DNA of 64,000 bases from JAABVD01 sp965204545 (GTDB lineage: Bacteria; Verrucomicrobiota; Verrucomicrobiia; Opitutales; UBA2995), in the NCBI GenBank assembly GCA_965204545.1, contig CBDBFA010000001.1, forward strand, positions 124,001 through 188,000, in the 5' to 3' direction. Positions 9,151 through 15,878 of this stretch are shown piece after piece (position 1 is the first letter of the stretch; each line of letters starts with the position of its first letter). The position numbers were made by a program, and so were the translations under genes. Under the pieces are notes generated by a model that was given only the letters and a program-made list of their open reading frames with translations, did not search any database and was not told where the DNA came from.

Positions 9151-9485
9151 ACCGGAAGAAGCTTTGAAAAGCTGAGATTAACCACAGAGGACACAGAGAG
9201 CACAGAGAGCACAGAGAGGCGCCAATTAGGAATTGGGGAGAAAAGGCATTTTAAATTATAGGAGCGTGTTTATCCCGAGATTGCATCGAGGCTATTTCAT
9301 GCAATCGCGGAATAAAGCCGCTCCTACAACTTCTTCTTCCTATCTCTGCGTGCTTGGCGAGAGTCAATTTCATTGGCCCAATACACCCTATTCCTAACTC
9401 TTATCCGTGCCCATCCGTGTAATCCGTGGTTTTTCCCGGTATCTGAGCAAGGGAAGGTTTGACTGGGTAGGTTGAAGCTGTTAGC
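9151..9485. repeat. 335-bp spacer with words and a REP-like palindrome
   Basis: Contains 'accacagaggacacagagagcacagagagcacagag' words near 9181-9217, the imperfect palindrome at 9259-9326, 'ctgcgtgcttggcgagagtc' near 9346-9366, and 'cttatccgtgcccatccgtgtaatccgtggttt' words near 9402-9434. No gene seen. Confidence 0.65.
9259..9326. repeat. REP-like imperfect palindrome (taggagcg...cgctccta)
   Basis: Arms of about 28 bases at 9259-9286 and 9299-9326 face each other with several mismatches: 'taggagcgtgtttatcccg' against 'cggaataaagccgctccta'. A closely related, longer-stemmed palindrome is at 11913-11985 and a half copy at 3122-3150. The 'tgtaggagcg-gtttat-cccgcgatt' style is like REP sequences known from other phyla. 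Confidence 0.75.
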
Positions 9486-10382
9486 ATGAGGTTTATTTCC
9501 ATGTTCTCCCCTACCCTGGCACGATTTATCCTGGCCCTCCTCATCCTTCTTTTGGGGAGCGGGTTTCAAATTCCAAAAAAAGCCAACCGGGTGGCGGTAC
9601 GGGCGGAAGCCACGAGAGAATACACCTTGCTCCGGGCCCAGGACGAAACCGCGAAAGTCCAGACCTACCACCTTATTGAGGGAAAGTATTTCGGTGGTAA
9701 TGTGGAGGATCCCGGTCTGGAGGAGATGACCTTTCCTGAAATCGCCGAGCACATCGAATTCAACCTGAAGCGACAGAAATATTTTCCCGAGGAAGATTCC
9801 GCCGCGGGCGATTTACTCATCATGGTTCACTACGGAGCCTCCTACTTTTATGATGATTCCAGAAAAGATGAAGATCCTGGGAATTATGATGATTACTGGT
9901 ATTATGGTTATTTCGACCTGGACGATTATTTCCCTCCCGTTACCACGACTTCGGGAGAAACCTATGAGTATAACCTTTCCAGGAACGCCATTCCCAATTT
10001 TTATGGTCTGGTTACGCCCGAGGTGCGGGGCTACATGAAAGCGCAATATGTCAGAGCCAAAATTTTGGGAATGGACGATGTATTCAAACTCGATGTGACC
10101 GATTACGAATCCTCTGTGCAGCAGGAATTAACCAATGAAGGACGTTACCTCATCGTTTTGACCGCTTTTGATCTTCCATTACTGAAACAAGGTGAGAAGA
10201 AGATTCTCTGGACCACCCGTTACAGCATCCGCAGAATCGGCCAGTCCTATCCGCAGGCTATTAAAGAATTGAATCTTGTGGCTGGACATTATTTTGGGAA
10301 AAACATCAAGGGGTTGATCTCCAAACGAGCCACGGACAAATCCATTGTCGAGTTCGGTGAAATCGAGGTCCTCGGCCAATAG
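9486..10382 (+). CDS. Exported protein of unknown function, paralogue 3 of 4
   Basis: A 298-residue member of the tandem family, closest to paralogue 2. It starts at the ATG at 9486 (MRFISMFSPTLARF) with the hydrophobic FILALLILLLGSGF segment, then PKKANRVAVRAEATREY. Shared blocks are VQTYHLIEGKYFGGN, RQKYFPEED, GDLLIMVHYGAS, a Tyr/Asp-rich stretch (DDYWYYGYFDLDDYFPP), YVRAKILGMDDVF, RYLIVLTAFDLPLLKQGEKK and ISKRATDKSIVEFGEIEVL. It ends about 10 residues earlier than its neighbours, without the acidic EEE-type tail. Cell location is envelope or periplasm by inference; there is no catalytic motif to suggest an enzyme. Confidence 0.85.
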   Translation: MRFISMFSPTLARFILALLILLLGSGFQIPKKANRVAVRAEATREYTLLRAQDETAKVQTYHLIEGKYFGGNVEDPGLEEMTFPEIAEHIEFNLKRQKYFPEEDSAAGDLLIMVHYGASYFYDDSRKDEDPGNYDDYWYYGYFDLDDYFPPVTTTSGETYEYNLSRNAIPNFYGLVTPEVRGYMKAQYVRAKILGMDDVFKLDVTDYESSVQQELTNEGRYLIVLTAFDLPLLKQGEKKILWTTRYSIRRIGQSYPQAIKELNLVAGHYFGKNIKGLISKRATDKSIVEFGEIEVLGQ

Positions 10383-10869
10383 GTAGAGTAGATGGCCAAA
10401 GAAGCGTAGTTAAAATCAATCAAAACATCGTCACTACGTGACTGGATGCCTCCGGCAACAGGATGGCACTCCGTGCCAACAGGAAAATTATTAAAAAAAT
10501 CCTTTTCGCGAAGCGATCCTGTTCCGGCGTAGCCGGATCAAGTGACCGAAGGGAACGTTGTTAAAGAATTCTAAACATAGTCAATTTTTGAAACAGTTGC
10601 CTGACATCCTAAAACCTCTGTGCTTCTCAAAAGTTGCTGAGTTGCTGTGAGAAGAGGAATCTCGCAGAGCACGCTAAGAGCGCAAAGGGAGAGGTGCCGG
10701 GGCGTCTCTATCCGTGGTTATCCGTGAAATCTGTGGCCTTCTTCTTTGCGCTTTTTGAGCCTTTTGTGGTTCCCCTCTCTTTGCGTCTCTTGGCGAGCTT
10801 GGCGAGAGGAAAATCTGAAGCCAGGAATTGACTCAATAAGTAAATGGTTTCATTATAGAATTAGTTGTA
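10383..10869. repeat. 487-bp spacer with no gene, partly repeated words
   Basis: The first half (to about 10600) is largely unique, with small inverted motifs such as 'ttcgcgaagcgatcc' and 'ccggcgtagccgg'. The second half has 'tctcgcagagcacgctaag', 'ctatccgtggttatccgtg' and 'gcgtctcttggcgagcttgg' words. Its last 80 bases match the sequence ahead of paralogue 2, including 'ccaggaattgactc' and 'ggtttcat', so the upstream region was duplicated with the gene. Confidence 0.6.
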
Positions 10870-11775
10870 ATGCTCTCAGTCGCCCTGGTACGATCTATCC
10901 TGGTCCTCCTGATCCTGCTGTTGGGGACCGGGTTTTTCTGGGGTCCAAAAAAGGCAAATCGTGTGGCTGTGCGGGCGGAGGCAAGGAAGGAATATATCCT
11001 GACCCGGGCCTTGGATGAATCCGCGAAGGTCCAGACCTACCACATGATTAAGGGAAACTATTTCGGCGGCAATGTGGACGATCCCGGCCTGGAGGAGACG
11101 ACCTTTCCGGAAATCGCTGACCACATCAGCCTCAACCTGAGGCGACAGAAATACTTTCCCGAGGAAGATCCCGCCGCGGGTGATTTACTCATCATGGTTC
11201 ACTACGGTGCCTCCTTCTATATAGACGATCCTCGGGATGGTAATGAATTTGACCTGGATTATAATTTATCCTCAGTCAGCACCACTTGGGGAGAAATTTA
11301 TGATTACAACCTTACCGGGAAGGCTAATCCCAATTTTTATGGCCTGGTCTTGCCCAGCGAGCGGCGCTATGTGATTAAAGGCTTGGTCTTGCCCAGCCAG
11401 CGGCGCTATGTGACAGAGAGTTATGTCAGAGCTAAAATTCTGGGAATGTACGAAGTATTCAGCTCTACAGCCAACGATTATGAGGCCCATATCCAGAGTG
11501 GGTTGGCCAGTGAAGGACGTTACTTCTTTGTATTGACCGCCTTCGATCTTCCATTGCTCAGAAAAGGTGAGAAAAAGGTAATGTGGTCCACCCGCTACAG
11601 TATCCGCAGCATCGGCCAGCCCTACCAGCAGGCGATTAAAGAACTGAACCTCGTAGCCAGTCATTATTTTGGGAAAAACATGAAAGGACTGATTTCCAAA
11701 AGAGCCACCGACAAATCCATAGTCGAGTTCGGCGAAATCGAGGTCCTCGACCCTGAGGTCGAAGAAACTGATTGA
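10870..11775 (+). CDS. Exported protein of unknown function, paralogue 4 of 4, with internal duplication
   Basis: A 301-residue member of the tandem family, starting at the ATG at 10870 (MLSVALVRSILVLLILLLGTGF). The position matching the start codon of paralogue 2 reads ata followed by an in-frame tag here, so translation must begin at the ATG matching Met6 of paralogue 2. Conserved blocks are PKKANRVAVRAEARKEY, VQTYHMIKGNYFGGN, RRQKYFPEEDPAAGDLL, MVHYGAS, YVRAKILGMYEVF, FFVLTAFDLPLLRKGEKK and ISKRATDKSIVEFGEIEVL. The Tyr/Asp-rich stretch is shorter, and residues 158-170 are repeated as 171-183 (GLVLPSERRYV / GLVLPSQRRYV) by a 39-bp direct duplication. Function unknown. Confidence 0.85.
   Translation: MLSVALVRSILVLLILLLGTGFFWGPKKANRVAVRAEARKEYILTRALDESAKVQTYHMIKGNYFGGNVDDPGLEETTFPEIADHISLNLRRQKYFPEEDPAAGDLLIMVHYGASFYIDDPRDGNEFDLDYNLSSVSTTWGEIYDYNLTGKANPNFYGLVLPSERRYVIKGLVLPSQRRYVTESYVRAKILGMYEVFSSTANDYEAHIQSGLASEGRYFFVLTAFDLPLLRKGEKKVMWSTRYSIRSIGQPYQQAIKELNLVASHYFGKNMKGLISKRATDKSIVEFGEIEVLDPEVEETD
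11341..11418 (+). repeat. In-frame 39-bp tandem duplication inside paralogue 4
   Basis: Bases 11341-11379 and 11380-11418 are near-identical ('ggcctggtcttgcccagcga' against 'ggcttggtcttgcccagcca' at their starts). The duplication adds 13 residues without breaking the frame. The other three paralogues have a single copy of the corresponding segment. Confidence 0.95.
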
Positions 11776-11800
11776 CTCTCGCAAAGCTCGCAGAGAACGC

Positions 11801-11894
11801 CAAGAAAGAGGGAACCACAAAAAGCACAAAAAACTCAAAAAAAGCGGCGAAGCCGCCCTAACGGAGCAGGGACATGTTTGCCTACAGAAACAGG
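11801..11894 (+). repeat. About 94-bp direct repeat, copy B, downstream of paralogue 4
   Basis: Near-identical to 7991-8083, from 'caagaaagagggaaccacaa' to 'cctacagaaacaggg'. The rest of 11776-12064 holds 'ctctcgcaaagctcgcagag' words, the palindrome at 11913-11985, and 'gcgcctcttggcgtgcttgg'. Confidence 0.85.
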
Positions 11895-11912
11895 GATTGG
11901 GGTGTCCCCAAG

Positions 11913-11985
11913 CTGTAGGAAGGGGTTTATCCCCCGATTGCTTTGACGCCATTCAGAAAATCGGGGCATAAAGCCCCTCCTACAG
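11913..11985. repeat. REP-like palindrome, candidate terminator between convergent genes
   Basis: Arms 11913-11939 ('ctgtaggaaggggtttatcc...') and 11959-11985 ('...aaagcccctcctacag') pair almost fully around a 19-base loop. It lies between paralogue 4 (plus) and uvrB (minus), which converge, so it could stop transcription from both sides. It has no long T run. Related to 9259-9326. Confidence 0.75.
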
Positions 11986-12064
11986 TTTCTCCTTTTGCGC
12001 CTCTTGGCGTGCTTGGCGAGAGGAAATTCAGAGATAAGAGAGCAGACTGGAAATATTGTAAGAC

Positions 12065-14092
12065 TCAGTATTTTCTACTTTTCTTGAAACGCTTTTTATA
12101 GCCCTTGCCCTTCTTCTTCCCGGCCACGGCGGCTTTGCCGGAACGCAGGTGGGCGATCTGATCCCTTAGGAGGGCCGCTCTTTCAAACTCGAGCTTCTCG
12201 GCCGCCTCCAACATTTCCCGGTTCATTTCGGCGATGACCTGTTTCACTTCGTCGGCGCCTACGGCTTCGGCCACCAGGTCGGATTCGGGTTTTCTGGGCG
12301 TGGTGTAAAGACTGGATTGGATCCCCCGTTTCACACTCTTGGGGATGATTCCGTGTTCCTCGTTGTAGGCTTTCTGCTTGTTGCGGCGGTATTCTGTGAT
12401 CTCGAGGGTGGCTCTAAGCGATTCATTGATGGCGTCGGCGTAGAGGATGACCCTTCCTCTTTGGTGGCGCGCGGCTCGACCGGCCGTCTGAACCAGGCTG
12501 GTGAAATTGCGTAGAAATCCTTCCTTGTCCGCATCCAGGATCGCAACCAGAGCGACCTCCGGGAGATCCAGTCCCTCACGCAGCAGGTTTACCCCCACCA
12601 GGGCGTCGAAGTCGCCACTCCGAAGCCGTCTCAGGATTTCCACACGCTCAATGGCATCGATATCCGAGTGCAAATACTCTACCCGGACTTTGGCATTGCG
12701 CAAAAACGCCGTCAGATCTTCGGACATGCGTTTGGTCAATGTCGTCACCAGGACGCGCTCCTCCTCGTCCACAGCCTTTTGAATTTCTCCGATCAGGTCC
12801 TCCACCTGCCCCCGGATGGGCCGCACCTCCATTTCGGGATCCAACAACCCGGTCGGACGTATGATCTGCTCCGCCACCACAGCCGAATTTTCCAATTCGA
12901 ATGGTCGGGGCGTGGCCGATACGAAGAGAACCTGACGGGCCAACCGGAGAAACTCCGCCCTGCTCATGGGCCGGTTGTCCAAGGCGGAGGGAAGCCGAAA
13001 TCCATGCTGGACCAGCGTCGTCTTGCGGGAACGGTCTCCTTCATACATTCCTCCGATCTGCGGCAGGGACACATGGCTTTCATCCAGTATGATCAAAAAA
13101 TCATCGGGAAAGAAATCGATCAGGCAAAAGGGACGTTCACCTGCCTTACGGCCGCTGAACCAACGGGAGTAATTTTCAATGCCGCTGCAGAACCCCAGTT
13201 CCTGCAACTGTTCCAAATCGTAATCGGTGCGCATGCGGATGCGCTGTGCTTCCAGAAGAAGCCCCCGCGATTCGAAATAAGCAACCCGCTCTTCCAACTC
13301 GCGCCGTATGCCGTCGATCGATCCCTCCAATTTGTCGGTGGTTGTCAGGTACTGATTGGCCGGATAGAGGTCGAAATGGGTGAGGCTTCCTTGTGTATTA
13401 CCGGTCAAGGGATCCAGCTCCCTAATCGAATCGACCTCATCCCCCCAGAACTCTATCCGGATGGCCGATTCCATGTAAGCGGGAAAGATATCCACCACGT
13501 CGCCTCGAACACGGAAATTGCCCCGTGTCAGGCTCATGTCGTTGCGATTGTACTGATTGTCCACTAACCGGTGCAGCAAGGTGTCGCGGCCCATCTCCTC
13601 CCCTATCCGGATGGGAATCATGAGGTCCTTGAAATCTTCCGGAGAACCCAAACCATAAATGCAGGAAACACTGGCTACCACGAGAACGTCCCGCCTACTG
13701 ATCAATGAACTCGTCGCAGCTATGCGCAACCGCTCTATTTCATCGTTTATGGAGGAGTCCTTTTCAATATAGGTGTCGGTGGCCGGTACATAAGCTTCGG
13801 GCTGATAGTAATCGTAGTAGCTGACGAAGTACTCCACCGCGTTTTGCGGAAAAAACCCTTTGAACTCGGAATACAACTGGGCCGCGAGGGTTTTGTTATG
13901 GGAAATCACCAGGGTCGGCCGCTGCAGTTGCTCGACGATATTGGCCATGGTAAACGTCTTCCCCGACCCCGTCACCCCGAGCAGGGTCTGGTACCGGTTG
14001 CCTTCCCGAATCGATTGAACAAGCGATTCGATCGCTTCCGGCTGGTCGCCGCGCGGCTTATAATCTGCCTCCAATTTGAATGATTCGCTCAA
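12065..14092 (-). CDS. uvrB: UvrABC nucleotide excision repair subunit B
   Basis: UvrB receives damaged DNA from UvrA, verifies the lesion with its helicase fold and recruits UvrC. With the chosen start it is 675 residues, matching the usual length of about 670. Walker A GVTGSGKT is at residues 39-46, the damage-binding beta-hairpin YYDYYQPEAYVP follows, then the helicase motifs (FVSATPRPFE, GRAARHQRG) and a C-terminal UVR motif (AAEKLEFERAALLRDQI) that contacts UvrC. The frame is open upstream to a TTG at 14164, but those codons are a translated cacaaagg repeat. I chose the TTG at 14092, which gives the normal FKLEADYKPRGDQPEAI start; neither has a strong ribosome-binding site. The Lys/Arg-rich extreme C-terminus is longer than usual. 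Confidence 0.95.
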   Translation of the reverse strand: MSESFKLEADYKPRGDQPEAIESLVQSIREGNRYQTLLGVTGSGKTFTMANIVEQLQRPTLVISHNKTLAAQLYSEFKGFFPQNAVEYFVSYYDYYQPEAYVPATDTYIEKDSSINDEIERLRIAATSSLISRRDVLVVASVSCIYGLGSPEDFKDLMIPIRIGEEMGRDTLLHRLVDNQYNRNDMSLTRGNFRVRGDVVDIFPAYMESAIRIEFWGDEVDSIRELDPLTGNTQGSLTHFDLYPANQYLTTTDKLEGSIDGIRRELEERVAYFESRGLLLEAQRIRMRTDYDLEQLQELGFCSGIENYSRWFSGRKAGERPFCLIDFFPDDFLIILDESHVSLPQIGGMYEGDRSRKTTLVQHGFRLPSALDNRPMSRAEFLRLARQVLFVSATPRPFELENSAVVAEQIIRPTGLLDPEMEVRPIRGQVEDLIGEIQKAVDEEERVLVTTLTKRMSEDLTAFLRNAKVRVEYLHSDIDAIERVEILRRLRSGDFDALVGVNLLREGLDLPEVALVAILDADKEGFLRNFTSLVQTAGRAARHQRGRVILYADAINESLRATLEITEYRRNKQKAYNEEHGIIPKSVKRGIQSSLYTTPRKPESDLVAEAVGADEVKQVIAEMNREMLEAAEKLEFERAALLRDQIAHLRSGKAAVAGKKKGKGYKKRFKKSRKY

Positions 14093-14504
14093 CCCATTTA
14101 CGGGTATACCATTATGGTTCTTTTGGAAATGGAAAAGAAAAGGCACAAAGGCACAAAGGCACAAAGGGATTATGGCGTCGATAGGCGCATATGGTAGGAG
14201 TCAATTAAGAATTAGGAATTTTGTGTTTTTTGTGCCTTTTGTGGCTATTTATTCCTCCACGTCCTGTCCGACATTACCTCTAGCTAAGATTCTGAGAAAA
14301 AACATGGATGCACAGGATGTACAGGATTTGAAATATCCGTGGTCATACACTCCTCAATGGCGCCCCAGCGCCTCTCTGCGTCCTTTGCGAGCTTTGCGAG
14401 AGACTTTTTTTAATTCCTCATTCCTAATTCCTAATTCCTAATTCGCGCCCTTGGGCGCTTCTGTGTCCTCTGTGGTTAACCCCTTTGTGCCTTTTGTGGC
14501 TATA
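14093..14504. repeat. 412-bp spacer of stacked short repeats between uvrB and the HAD gene
   Basis: Holds three cacaaagg units (14144-14167) followed by 'gattat', then 'catggatgcacaggatgtac' near 14304, 'atatccgtggtcat', 'cctttgcgagctttgcgagag' near 14382-14402, a 'ctaattc' run at about 14411-14443, the palindrome 'gcgcccttgggcgc', 'tgtgtcctctgtggttaacc' and 'cctttgtgccttttgtgg'. The order resembles that at 1153-1428. No gene seen. Confidence 0.7.
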
Positions 14505-15164
14505 TCAAGGAAAAAGCCTGGAGAAATGCTCCGCGCTGAACCCCAGAAAATTGTCCAGGATGATATCGGGGTGGTAGGGCTCAAGTTTCTCCCGCCGATG
14601 GGTGGTGGCCAATGCGATTACTTTCATTCCTCCATTTCGCGCCGCTTGCAGACCGACATGGGCATCTTCGAAAACAACGCATCGATCCGGCGCCCGACCA
14701 AGTTGGGATGCGCAGGCCAGAAACACTTCGGGATCGGGTTTGCCCCGGGATACATCCTCGGCGCATAGGAGGGCCTGAAAGTAGCGTCGGAATCCAACCA
14801 TCTCCAGAATGGTTTCCAGGTTCTGGCGCGGGGTGGAGGACCCCACCGCACAAGGGATTCCAGCCCGGTTCAAACGCTTCAGAAAGTCCTCGATTCCCGG
14901 AATGCAAGTCACACCGGTTTGGGCCACGATTTGCCGATACAGTTCTTCCTTGCGCTCCCCTAGCCGCTCGATCTCGGCGGGCTGGCTGGTCCATTGTAAA
15001 ATCTCCGGAATGATAAATTGATTCTTTTGCCCGAATCCCCGTTCGAAATGGTCTTCCGGCATCGGCTTGCCCACTTCCCGTCCCAATATTTCCCAGCTCT
15101 CCTCGTGCGCTGCGGACGAATCGATTACTACACCGTCCCAATCAAAGATCGCACCCATTTCCAT
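14505..15164 (-). CDS. HAD-family phosphatase / phosphomutase-like
   Basis: A 219-residue cytosolic HAD hydrolase of the beta-phosphoglucomutase-like subgroup. The nucleophile motif reads DWDGV (Asp8 and Asp10, with Trp in place of the usual Leu/Met), followed by an alpha-helical cap (residues about 17-85). Motif II is VGSST (AVGSSTPRQNLETIL), motif III Lys is in RGKPDPEVFL, and motif IV is VFEDAHVGLQAA. It probably dephosphorylates or isomerises a small sugar phosphate; the substrate cannot be told from sequence. It starts with the ATG at 15164, and is isolated by repeat-filled spacers on both sides, so it is probably its own transcript. Confidence 0.87.
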   Translation of the reverse strand: MEMGAIFDWDGVVIDSSAAHEESWEILGREVGKPMPEDHFERGFGQKNQFIIPEILQWTSQPAEIERLGERKEELYRQIVAQTGVTCIPGIEDFLKRLNRAGIPCAVGSSTPRQNLETILEMVGFRRYFQALLCAEDVSRGKPDPEVFLACASQLGRAPDRCVVFEDAHVGLQAARNGGMKVIALATTHRREKLEPYHPDIILDNFLGFSAEHFSRLFP

Positions 15165-15226
15165 AAGCGGGACGATTGGCCGCCCTCCTCCGGGGTCAAC
15201 GGCAAAATGGCGCTAATTGCCGAAGG

Positions 15227-15282
15227 CACAAAGGCACAAAGGCACAAAGGCACAAAGGCACAAAGGCACAAAGGCACAAAGG
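15227..15282. repeat. 8-bp tandem repeat, seven units of cacaaagg
   Basis: Seven perfect units. Shorter runs of the same unit occur at 6747-6778 (four) and 14144-14167 (three); the complementary-strand relative at 3250-3305 also has seven. An 8-bp unit is expected to vary in copy number by slippage. Confidence 0.95.
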
Positions 15283-15362
15283 GGGAACCGCGGGCTACAC
15301 GGATTTTCCGGATAAATCAACCAATTGGAGAGGTTCTCGGCAATGTATCGTCGGTTTCGTAG

Positions 15363-15382
15363 GGGCGACGCATGCGTCGCCC
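15363..15382. repeat. Perfect 20-bp palindrome gggcgacgcatgcgtcgccc, copy 1
   Basis: The palindrome is embedded in a longer shared string ending 'cattggg' (15362-15388). A second copy in the opposite orientation is at 32011-32030 with the same flank. Such 'gtaggggcgacgcatgcgtc' motifs occur as dispersed repeats in several phyla. Confidence 0.9.
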
Positions 15383-15452
15383 ATTGGGTAAGTCAACGCT
15401 TCGCCCAAACCGTGCTTCGCAATTCAACAATTCCTTATTGGCGCCTTTTGTT

Positions 15453-15541
15453 GAACCCCTTTGGGGTTCGATCATATACTTGACCGGTAACCCAGCTTGC
15501 GCTACGCGACGCTGGGCTCTGGAGTTCAACGCCGTTGGCGT
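15453..15541. repeat. Dispersed about 90-bp repeat with nested palindromes, copy 1
   Basis: Composed of three small palindromes: 'gaacccctttggggttc', 'cccagcttgcgctacgcgac...gctggg' and 'aacgccgttggcgt'. The same three in the same relation, on the opposite strand, form 63793-63884. The structure suggests an RNA or DNA with three hairpins. Confidence 0.85.
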
Positions 15542-15557
15542 AGAAGCCAGTTGCCAG

Positions 15558-15606
15558 TTGCTGGTTGCTGGTTGCTGGTTGCTGGTTGCTGGTTGCTGGT
15601 TGCTGG
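15558..15606. repeat. 7-bp tandem repeat, seven units of ttgctgg
   Basis: Seven perfect copies, preceded by the degenerate units 'ccagttgccag'. Found once in the window. Confidence 0.95.
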
Positions 15607-15878
15607 TTCTCGACCTTGGGGCTCTTTCCCGATGTCAATTCCTAATCGGCGCCCTCGGCATCTCTCCAATTCCTCATTCCCCATTCCCAATTCTTAATTC
15701 GCGCCATCGGCGCCATTAATCCGTGTCCATCCGTGAAATCCGTGGTTTTTTCTTATCCATATCTCCGCGCCCTTGGCGAGCTTTGCCAATTGCGTGACTT
15801 GTCCGCTTGGCGAGAGTCTCTTCTTTAATTCCTAATTCCTAATTCGCGCCCTTGGGCGCTTGTAACCGAGTACTCTAA

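Larger units (their letters stand above)
15165..15878. repeat. 714-bp intergenic mosaic of at least six repeat families
   Basis: No gene. From left to right it contains seven cacaaagg units (15227-15282), 'cgggctacacggattttccgg', a perfect palindrome (15363-15382), a dispersed repeat shared with the window end (15453-15541), seven ttgctgg units (15558-15606), 'aattcctcattccccattcc' words near 15670, 'ccgtgtccatccgtgaaatc' words near 15721-15745, 'gcgagctttgcc', 'gcttggcgagagtctc', 'aattcctaattcctaattc' and 'gcgcccttgggcgc'. Short frames through it are translated repeats. Confidence 0.75.

Noticed and set aside
7071..11775. DUF4136 assignment for the paralogues
   Set aside because: Only the DLL-hydrophobic-H-G strand is similar; no lipobox and no other shared motif.
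15227..15282. CRISPR-like repeat array
   Set aside because: Units are 8 bp with no spacers, so this is a microsatellite and not a CRISPR array; no cas genes in the window.
15176..15719. Several 60-115-residue frames in the repeat mosaic
   Set aside because: Translated cacaaagg, ttgctgg and ctaattc repeats; no homology-like patterns.
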